Source: Mesostigma viride | Lineage: Eukaryota > Streptophyta > Mesostigmatophyceae > Mesostigmatales > Mesostigmataceae | Assembly: GCA_009746045.1 (NCBI GenBank) | Contig: RPFO01000392.1 | Coordinates: 1,662,464-1,722,463 of the forward strand | Reading direction: 5' to 3' | DNA length: 60,000 nucleotides | Shown here: positions 31,560-60,000 of the stretch, one piece after another | How the letters are laid out: every line of letters starts with the position of its first letter | How positions within the stretch are numbered: position 1 is the first letter of the stretch | The notes under the pieces: generated by a model | Told to the model about the DNA's origin: nothing | Database searches by the model: none | Seen by the model: the letters and a program-made list of their open reading frames with translations, nothing else | Translations under genes and position numbers: made by a program

Positions 31560-32625
31560 ACGCAGTCGCCATGGCCACTTCGGCAAGTGGTGCGCGCACG
31601 GAGCACCCACTTTTCATGATACGGCCGGTGTCGCGAATTTTTTCGCGCGGAAAATATTCGGCGCGCCACGTCCCCTTAACAGCAGCCATAACGTCATCGT
31701 CAAGCACTTCGACCAGAGGTATCCGAGTCTCTTGTCATGGCGCGACATCCTCAGTTGCTGTACCCCCACTGATGGGCCGTGGGCCTCATCGGTGAGCTGG
31801 CAGCGCGGATGTCGCCCGCCCGCCTTCCCCGCGTGCGGGGCAAGGCTGGCCCGGCTCCCGTGCTCCTCACCTTTGATTTCTACATGGCGAATAAGCTGTC
31901 GTTTCTTAAATGCCGCAAGAAGCTCGCGAGGACTTCCTACACGCTGGACGACGACTAGTAGGACCCTGGCGAAGCAACAACGGCGACGGGCCGGTCCGGC
32001 CGGAGCCGCTATGGCCGACCTACCTCGATCCAGCTCGACTGGCAGACCACAGGGGGGAAATTAAGCCGGTATACTGGAGGGGGGCGGTCATCCACGTCGA
32101 CCATGGTGTGCACTAAGCCTTGGCAGGCGCCCCCTGCCACCCCAGCACCCCCAGCCTACTAGGGAAATATAGTAATTTAATTTCAGTAGTGTAGCCGTGT
32201 AGCTAGGCTAGTCAGGCTTAGCTCATAGCACATGGCCCACACCTATGCGCATGTGCGCCTATGATCGGATCGGACTCAGTCCCCAATTATGATGCCCAAT
32301 TAAGAATTTAGCGCCAAGCTGTGCCTACTATGCAGAGAGCTACTCTCTGCTGAGGCGCCATGCCCTCTAGCCATTGTTTAGCCATGCGATGATCTTCCAC
32401 CAGCTATCTCCGCACCTTAGCGCTGCTGGAATACATATAGTGGTGCAGCTAGGTGCACTTCATGTGCACCCCGAACAGATGTAGTTTACACCCTACGTAC
32501 CCTTGCAGGAAGTAGCCCATGAATGTATTAAAAGCCACATGCCCCTTGGCCGGGGGTTGTGGGTTCACTGGTAACCCTGGGTATTAAAATAAATTAAATG
32601 ATAACATGCCTCCGTTGGGAGATCA
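31560..32625 (+). mobile_element. Decayed ORF1-only LINE copy (E2)
   Basis: 31690-32150 is a degraded version of the ORF1 at 34359-35759 (NVIVKHF, then FPACGARLARLP and KQQRRR match NVIVKNF, LPRARGKA and QQQRRR), with frameshifts. The following 450 bp matches the 3' UTR of that element (GAGCTACTCTCTGCTGAGGC, then CTTGCAGGAAGTAGC) and ends in an A/T-rich tail near 32600. No ORF2 lies between. Confidence 0.75.
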
Positions 32626-32654
32626 TGTAGCCCCTGGGTATATGCCCCTAAAAC

Positions 32655-32790
32655 CCCTCAGGCTACGGGAGAGGCATTTATATTCTCCCATACCGGCGCC
32701 TCAGTGTAAATGTACGTGTTCCAAGCCAATATCTGTGGGCTCTGGACCATGGGGCAGCCTTATACTGCATCTGTTATGAGTGGCAGCCAT
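32655..32790 (+). repeat. Dispersed repeat family D, copy 1
   Basis: Contains GGGAGAGGC..TATATTCTCCCA, GTTCCAAGCC, and GGGGCAGCCT...ACTGCATCTG. Other copies are at 36206-36311 (plus) and 44219-44350 (minus, in an intron). Confidence 0.7.
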
Positions 32791-32799
32791 GCTTAAATT

Positions 32800-33096
32800 G
32801 CCCATGCAGAAAGCCACTCTCTGCTGAGACGCCATCATGCCCTAGCCATTGCTTAGCCATGATCATCTTCCACCCCATGTCCGTCGGCAACTTTGCACAG
32901 CTGCCATGGAATACATGGTGGTGCAGGTGCACCTCAAGCTAGTTGTGCACCCCGAGTAGCCGGGCTGGTGGCAGTTTACACCCACGGCCCACCACCTGCA
33001 GGTTGTCCGGTTTTAATGTATTAAAAACCATATGCCCCTTCTCAGGGATGTGTGTTACATATCCTCCCCACGGACGGGTATGTTCTTAATTAATTA
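32800..33096 (+). mobile_element. 3' UTR of another ORF1-only element (E3)
   Basis: Matches the 3' UTR of the 34200-36205 element (CACTCTCTGCTGAGACGCCA, ATGGTGGTGCAG..., TGTGTTACATATCCTCC) and ends with a TTAATTAATTA tail. Its ATATGCCCCTTCTCAGGGAT block recurs directly after the tail (33097-33116) as the start of a further 3' end, E4. Confidence 0.65.
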
Positions 33097-33118
33097 ATAT
33101 GCCCCTTCTCAGGGATAT

Positions 33119-33243
33119 TAAATTACAATTAAATTAAATTATAACATGACTCCGTTGGGAGATCATGTAGCTAGCACATATTCATTGCTGCATGGATGGA
33201 GGTGGGCGAAGCTGCGGAATCGAACTAAGCTAACTCTAAGCTA
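33119..33243 (-). mobile_element. LINE B 3'-end insertion (B3, 125 bp)
   Basis: Only the last part of the LINE B 3' UTR and its tail, flanked by a 10-bp target-site duplication TCAGGGATAT (33109-33118 and 33244-33253). It sits inside E4. Confidence 0.85.
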
Positions 33244-33282
33244 TCAGGGATATGTGCTACATGTACTCGGACCAACGGAGAT

Positions 33283-33955
33283 TAAAATTAAACTAAATTA
33301 AAATTAAACTAAATTAAATGATAACATGACTCCGTTTGGAGATCATGTAGCACATATTCCCTTGCTGGATGGATGGAGGTGGGCGAGGCCGCGAAACCGA
33401 ACTAATCTAACTCTAAGCTAATCTAATCTAGAAAACCCTAGCTGCTCTACTCAGCAAAGCGCCCAGGGCTTCCTCTTGGGCCGGGGGAGGGGGCTTGCCC
33501 ACACTTGGGGGGCAGGGGCTGGCGTGTGAGCCTGGACAATATCGTCTTCCACCTCTTCTTGTTCTTCATAGCAGTCCAAGCAAGAGAGAGGGAGTGAATG
33601 CGATGTTCAAACGGGGCTGGGACCACTAGGTCAGCCAACAACTGCTGTGGGGGGGTCATGACATGTTTACCTACCCTTTTAGGAACGTCCTTGGGGCCAG
33701 GCCAGGTCAGGACATGCTGCCCTGGCTGGCCAAGCCGCTGGGGGCAGGCCAGACCGAGGTCGGTGTCTACCTGACTGGTGCGAGTAAGATGTCGATCCTA
33801 CGAATGCTATCCTACGCTGTCTAATCTCGTCCGAAATGCGAGGCATTAATTAATTAATTAATAGACACGTGACGGCGTCACGTGAGCATAAGTCCTCAGT
33901 GGGAGGGCGAAATGCGAGGCATACTCTGGTACAAAGATTCTAATGACCTATGTGT
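33283..33955 (-). mobile_element. LINE B 5'-truncated copy (B2) with a nested insertion
   Basis: Target-site duplication GACCAACGGAGAT (33270-33282 and 33956-33968). Encodes the LINE B C-terminal region (PAPFEHRIHSL against PAQFEYRIHSL) with changes, then the 3' UTR and tail. The solo LINE A end at 33847-33907 lies inside it, so B2 is older than that insertion. Confidence 0.88.
33847..33907 (-). mobile_element. Micro-insertion: LINE A 3' end only (61 bp), inside B2
   Basis: TTAA tail and hairpin of LINE A on the minus strand, flanked by a 15-bp target-site duplication CGAAATGCGAGGCAT (33832-33846 and 33908-33922). The hairpin has one change (GACGGCGTC), so the stem is kept. Confidence 0.92.
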
Positions 33956-34199
33956 GACCAACGGAGATATCGATCAATTCATAATTCGGTTTCAATTCGG
34001 CATAATTCAGTAATTTAATGCACAGTCGCCTATCTATCCCGCATGGTGCCATGGTGTGCCCATACCTGCCCTTAATCGAAGTGGATGATAATTTTTTTTT
34101 TTTTTTGAGTTGCGATTCTTGTTGCGATACTGCGGGTGACCCCTGTACTCCAAGAGTACATAGTGTGGAGTACACTATATGATCCGGGATTTACATATC

Positions 34200-36205
34200 C
34201 CAGAGCTACCGCAGCCACGAGCCACGAGGTAGCCATGGCTGTCGGAGCTCATAACTTTCACGTTTGAGCACCGAATTCAGCTGTGAATATCACAATCGCT
34301 TCGTCTTTCTTAGACGCACATGCTGATATAATTTTCCGAAGCTGTAACGCACTATACGATGAGCAAACGCCTCTCGACGCAACGCAGCCTGGCGGCTGCG
34401 CTCAGCAATGAAAATACGTCTGCAGCCCCGGCTGCAGCTTCGCCAACCGGCCCAGAAGGCAGCGGCGCCACTAGCCAAGCTCTAGTGGTCGCCCAGCCGC
34501 CTGCTGAGCCCGCCTCGCCCGCAGCGTCGCCTGAACCCAAGCGCAGTCGCTCTGCCGAGCCGAGTTGGACAGAGCTCGACTTTGTCGCCGAAGCCAGCCA
34601 GCCCGGCTTCCTTGACACGCTTAACCCGGAACGCATCCTGGTCTGCGTGTTTTATGGAACGCACGCCTCGCTTCTTGCACTATGCAAGCAGCTCTTCAAC
34701 CAAGGTCGCCTCTTTGACCCTCGCTGGGTTCGTCTCGCCTCTTTCGACATCATTCCCAGCCTCCACCGCCCCTTCCTCCAGCAATTCGCTCTCTTTTCCC
34801 TCCTTGGACGCTCCATCGGGGAGCTTTGGCCCCCCAAGCCTCTCACCACCACCTTAACCGAATCCTCCCTCCGCTCACTCCTTAAGGAGGTCCTCGAGGA
34901 GCACGTGGACCCCATTGCTGCAGATGTGGCGGCCATCGGCGGCACGCTGACTGCCGAGCTTCCCCTCCTTTCCACCGCCACCTCCACCATCTCCACCGCC
35001 ACCTCCACCCTCCTCGCCTCCTCCACCGCCACCACCTCCACCTCCGACGCCATCACCGCCCAGCTCCGTGACATCGACCAGCGTCTTAAGGACAACGCCA
35101 TCGCTATCGAGGTTCTGCAGAACACGGCAGGCCTCACCGCCCAGGCGGTGAAGGACATTGCCGCCAAGCCAGCCCCGGCTGGCCTGGCCGGCGATGCTCC
35201 TCCCATCACCACCTGGGCGGACATGCTTAAGCAACATACCACCTCCACCACCTCCGCCGTCGCAGCCCAGCTCCAACGGCAGACGCTTGACCTCCGCGAG
35301 GAGGCCGAGCTCGCCCAGCGCAGCCTCAACGTCATTGTCAAGAACTTCACCATGGAGGAAGGTGAGACTTCCGAGAAGCTTTTGCGTGCGTTTGAGCGAG
35401 AAATCCTTGGTCGCATGGGCCTTATCGGTGAGATCGCGCTGGCCGCCCACCGCCTTCCCCGCGCGCGGGGTAAGGCAGGGCCGCCCCCGCTCCTTCTCAC
35501 CTTTAAGACCCCGGCGGACAAGATTTCTTTTCTCAGACGCCGCAAGCGGCTCGAGAAGACTCTCTTCACCCTTGATGACGACCTGACCCTGGCGCAGCAA
35601 CAACGGCGACGGGAGCTATGGCCGATCTACCTCCAGCTCCGGCAGACCAAGGCGGGCCAGCCGGTGTACTGGAAGGGGGCGGCCATCTACGTCGGCCACA
35701 AGCCCTGGCAGGCGACCCCCCCCCCCGCGGCCCCAGCGACTCCAGACGCCCCAGCTTAGGGGAATACAGCAGTAGTAGTGCAGAATAGATAGACCGTGGC
35801 CATGTACATGTACGCCTCCTAGAGGCACTATCCTAGCTAAGCCACGCGCTTTCCTTAATCATGTACATGTGTGCCTATGATGAGCCACACCCCAGATGAT
35901 GCCTAGCTTTATTTAGTTATGTTGTGCCCATGCAGGGAGTAACTCTCTGCTGAGACGCCATGCCCTAGCTTCTTTGTATAGCTATGCTGCTCTTCCCCCC
36001 CATGACAGGCTCCCCCTTCGCTGGGCATAGCTTGAAGATCATGGGATGCAAGTGCCCTGGTGCACCTAGAGCAAGGGTCCTTTACATCCCCACCCTTGCA
36101 GGAAGTAGCTTAGGATGTATGATAGGCCATATGCCCCCCTCTCAAGGGCTGTGTGCTACATATACTCCCAACGGAGTTATGTTACAATTCAATTCAATTC
36201 AATTC
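34200..36205 (+). mobile_element. ORF1-only LINE (E1)
   Basis: The 5' leader resembles that of LINE B (GCTCATAACTTT and following blocks). One intact ORF1 (34359-35759) is followed by a 440-bp 3' UTR ending GTGTGCTACATATACTCCCA plus an (AATTC)n tail at 36182-36205. That 3' end parallels LINE B's TGTGCTACATGATCTCCCAA. There is no ORF2 and no room for one. The same layout in E2 shows this is a family, not a single deletion. Confidence 0.75.
34359..35759 (+). CDS. ORF1 protein of an ORF1-only LINE, 466 aa
   Basis: A single intact frame. The N-terminal third is Ala/Ser/Pro-rich. The middle is helical and Thr/Ser-rich (TSTISTATSTLL), with a conserved TWADMLKQH block. The C-terminal half has an RRM-like RNA-binding core beginning NVIVKNF (about residue 325), then a basic HRLPRARGKA stretch and QQQRRRELW. 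It matches LINE B ORF1 in order and motifs. Expected to bind element RNA (family knowledge). An intact ORF1 without ORF2 suggests that ORF1 function is under selection or that the insertion is recent. The ATG at 34359 follows a leader free of other ATGs. Confidence 0.85.
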   Translation: MSKRLSTQRSLAAALSNENTSAAPAAASPTGPEGSGATSQALVVAQPPAEPASPAASPEPKRSRSAEPSWTELDFVAEASQPGFLDTLNPERILVCVFYGTHASLLALCKQLFNQGRLFDPRWVRLASFDIIPSLHRPFLQQFALFSLLGRSIGELWPPKPLTTTLTESSLRSLLKEVLEEHVDPIAADVAAIGGTLTAELPLLSTATSTISTATSTLLASSTATTSTSDAITAQLRDIDQRLKDNAIAIEVLQNTAGLTAQAVKDIAAKPAPAGLAGDAPPITTWADMLKQHTTSTTSAVAAQLQRQTLDLREEAELAQRSLNVIVKNFTMEEGETSEKLLRAFEREILGRMGLIGEIALAAHRLPRARGKAGPPPLLLTFKTPADKISFLRRRKRLEKTLFTLDDDLTLAQQQRRRELWPIYLQLRQTKAGQPVYWKGAAIYVGHKPWQATPPPAAPATPDAPA

Positions 36206-36311
36206 AAGGGAGAGGCCTTGATATTCTCCCAAACCGGCGCGCCTCTGAATGAGTTCCAAGCCTATCTGTGGCCACTGGACTATGGGGCAGCCCTACTGCA
36301 TCTGCTATGCT
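36206..36311 (+). repeat. Dispersed repeat family D, copy 2 (target of LINE A)
   Basis: Same blocks as 32655-32790, directly after the E1 tail. LINE A inserted at its end. Confidence 0.65.
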
Positions 36312-36716
36312 GGCACCAAGCCCGCCCAGCCTGGGCGATATGTCCTCACCTGGCGTGCCCCCGGCCGCAGGCGGCAGGGCCGCCACCCGTGGACTTTTCG
36401 TGATAGACTCGGCATGGTCATGTGCTACACTAGACGTGACGGGCTCACCCCCGGGCAGCCTCCTGGTTTGTCTGTAATATGGAGGCAGATGGTGCGCAAG
36501 GATAGATGGCAAGTAGTGATGAAGGAGACCACCCCCAAGCCTGTGGGGGCTCCGCGTGTGACCAAGTATGGCATTCATAGCGATTCGGGCCGCGGTGCCC
36601 ACACCCCTGTAACTAGGACCTAGATAGCTTATACCATCCATTCCATCCCATGTTCCCCTCCCACTGAGGACTTATGCTCACGTGACGCAGTCACGTGTCT
36701 ATTAATTAATTAATTA
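36312..36716 (+). mobile_element. LINE A 5'-truncated copy, 405 bp
   Basis: Nearly identical to 7993-8394 (only a few differences, e.g. GGCATGGTCATG for GGCATGGACATG). Flanked by a 12-bp target-site duplication ATCTGCTATGCT (36300-36311 and 36717-36728). Contains the ORF2 C-terminus, hairpin and TTAA tail. Confidence 0.93.
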
Positions 36717-36728
36717 ATCTGCTATGCT

Positions 36729-37680
36729 TTTGCTATGTCGAAGCTTTATTAATTGCAGCCACGGGGGTTGCCGGACCGTTTCGACGGGTCCGATTGAGCA
36801 CCGGCCTGTGGCATCATGAGGGGAAGGGGGGGTCTCCGCCCCCCTGCCCGCTGTGCACTCTGGTGCCCTGTGACTCCCCGACGGGAGCACGCGTTTACTA
36901 ATACTAAGCGGTGCCATCTTTATTGCGGCCAGCTGGGCCATTCCTTGCGAGACGTGCATCAAATACATCACGTAGCCATGCATGCATCATGAGAGACGTC
37001 ACATTATCCCGTAGGCGTTAGCGCGTATATCCAAGGCAGCTGTCCTTGGTGGAGGGGTACCCCACAGCTTGTTGTTGATGTACATGCCCCCACGCCGCCA
37101 ACGGACCTCTGGCTTCTCGGGGGATTGCTAATGGTGCAGAGCATGGTGCCATTTTGAATAGGAATCTTTTAAATGGCAGTGGCGTCATTTTCAAATCATT
37201 CTCACCTACTAATAAAGACTTCTCCAAGAATTAAACATTTTTGTATCACAAATTACACGTGCCCTGATGAGGGGGTCACACTCAACATGCAACACCTGTG
37301 GAGAGCATGCAGTTGAGATCCCAATGGAATGGTTTGCCTAGCTAAGTAGACCAGTCCTAGAAAACCTACACTGCTAGGTGTCTAAAATAAACAATCGATT
37401 CTGTATGCTCAGCATGAATCAGATCGGTGGCTACATACCATAGCCATTCATATGTCCAGGTAAACCTGATAAAGTATCATTGATCTCACCAGCATCGGCG
37501 GTGCTCACTAATGCTGGTGATTGTCTCACCAGCATCAATGGTGCTCACTGGCGCTGGTGAGATATGTCAAAGTGAGTAAAATGCTTGGACCTACAACAAA
37601 CAGAAGCATAAACATGCAAATTACCCATCCTACTAGTCGCCCCATATCATGCTGTTGGCGTTAGCAGGTTGTTTTCCTGG
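36729..37680. other. Intergenic, with a dispersed repeat and hairpin pair
   Basis: No gene seen. 36810-36905 is a copy of the repeat at 26085-26190. At 37488-37562 two tandem ~38-bp units each form a hairpin (CTCACCAGCAT...ATGCTGGTGA type). The 3' end of the giant minus-strand gene is at 37681. Confidence 0.5.
37488..37562. repeat. Tandem pair of CACCAGCAT hairpins
   Basis: Two ~38-bp units, each beginning TCTCACCAGCATC and ending GCTGGTGA, so each can fold on itself. It lies 120-190 bp beyond the stop codon of the giant gene. Confidence 0.6.
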
Positions 37681-59634
<21,954 letters not shown>

Positions 59635-59789
59635 CTGGTATCAAGATGGGAGAGCGGCAGACAATGTTACGGCAGCAGCAAGTAGATTAAGCATATTTGC
59701 TTTTCTGGCAGTATGAACTAGGTTGCTGTGCATTGGCATTGTGCAGGTTGGCATACCGAATGTTGAACCCATGTGCAAAGTAAACTCAC

Positions 59790-59903
59790 ACATCCAAAGA
59801 CATAATGTCGCAGAACACAGCGGTGGGCACCATACTCGCTCAGCCACTCTTTGCATACAAAACAGGCCCGGCAAAGTCCAAGGGTCTTAAAACGCCACAG
59901 CAT
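59790..59903 (-). CDS. Candidate upstream exon of the giant gene
   Basis: A Cys-rich frame (CRACFVC, then HRCVLRHYVFGC) ends at a consensus donor GTGAGT in phase 0, matching the phase-0 acceptor of the 59634 exon. An in-frame TAG about 20 nt before the first ATG (59903) means that this ATG is a start or that an acceptor lies just after it (GATAG). No clear signal peptide is seen here, so the true first exon may be outside the window. Confidence 0.35.
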
Positions 59904-60000
59904 TGCGTGAAACGCATGGCACTATCTCCTGGGTACGCAAATATGTTTATGCGTTGTGCCAAGACGGACAGAGGCGGATTTGGAAAATTCCGACGCCTCT

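Noticed and set aside
33030-33116. A 47-bp micro-insertion flanked by ATATGCCCCTTCTCAGGGAT
   Set aside because: The inner 47 bp is the natural 3' end of E3, and the second copy begins another element 3' end (E4), so the duplication is not a target-site duplication.

Overview
This is a nuclear DNA window from a eukaryote. Spliceosomal introns with GT..AG ends, non-LTR retrotransposons, satellites and long microsatellites all show this. The best guess is a green alga: a very large gene at the right end encodes an extracellular Ser-Pro5 (hydroxyproline-rich type) region, as in green-algal wall and surface proteins. I cannot name the species. Many genes and transposons are broken by single-base frameshifts, often in G or C runs, so residual long-read consensus errors are likely and 'pseudogene' calls should be read with that in mind.

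Layout. (1) 1-6.2 kb: a compact cluster of small genes with short introns (115, 120 and 168 nt), TATA-like boxes and AATAAA-type 3' signals. It holds a cysteine-rich mini-protein beside a tRNA, a spliced 48-residue protein, a RING/TRAF zinc-finger gene, a two-zinc-ribbon acidic protein, and a 347-residue Lys/Pro-rich protein. The RING and zinc-ribbon genes diverge from one repeat-filled promoter region and share a leader motif. Gene types and packing recall large DNA viruses, but the introns are host-like. (2) 7.1-26.1 kb: a roughly 19-kb unit bounded by long inverted repeats made mostly of a 173-bp satellite. Inside lie a full-length non-LTR element (LINE B, with an 11-bp target-site duplication), a second LINE with a zf-RVT-like C-terminus (LINE C), a 120-bp satellite and one unassigned ORF. 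A third LINE (A) interrupts the left arm. (3) 26-37.6 kb: a graveyard of nested retroelements: two ORF1-only LINE copies, 3'-end fragments as short as 56 bp with clear target-site duplications, and dispersed repeats. (4) 37.7-59.9 kb: one giant minus-strand gene of at least 14 exons whose splice phases all agree. It encodes a Cys-rich CTDC-like domain, a long Ser-Pro5 region, beta-sandwich/Ig-like domains, a multi-pass TRP-like membrane core and a 1644-residue cytoplasmic tail with repeated basophilic-kinase-type motifs. Its introns hold large microsatellites and a dead Tc1/IS630-like transposase.

How it fits together. The left cluster looks like one co-regulated block. The middle is layered mobile DNA whose nesting order can be read from the target-site duplications. 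The right gene is most simply read as a cell-surface, possibly wall-tethered, cation-channel-like protein. The inverted satellite unit and this channel gene are the most interesting objects in the window.
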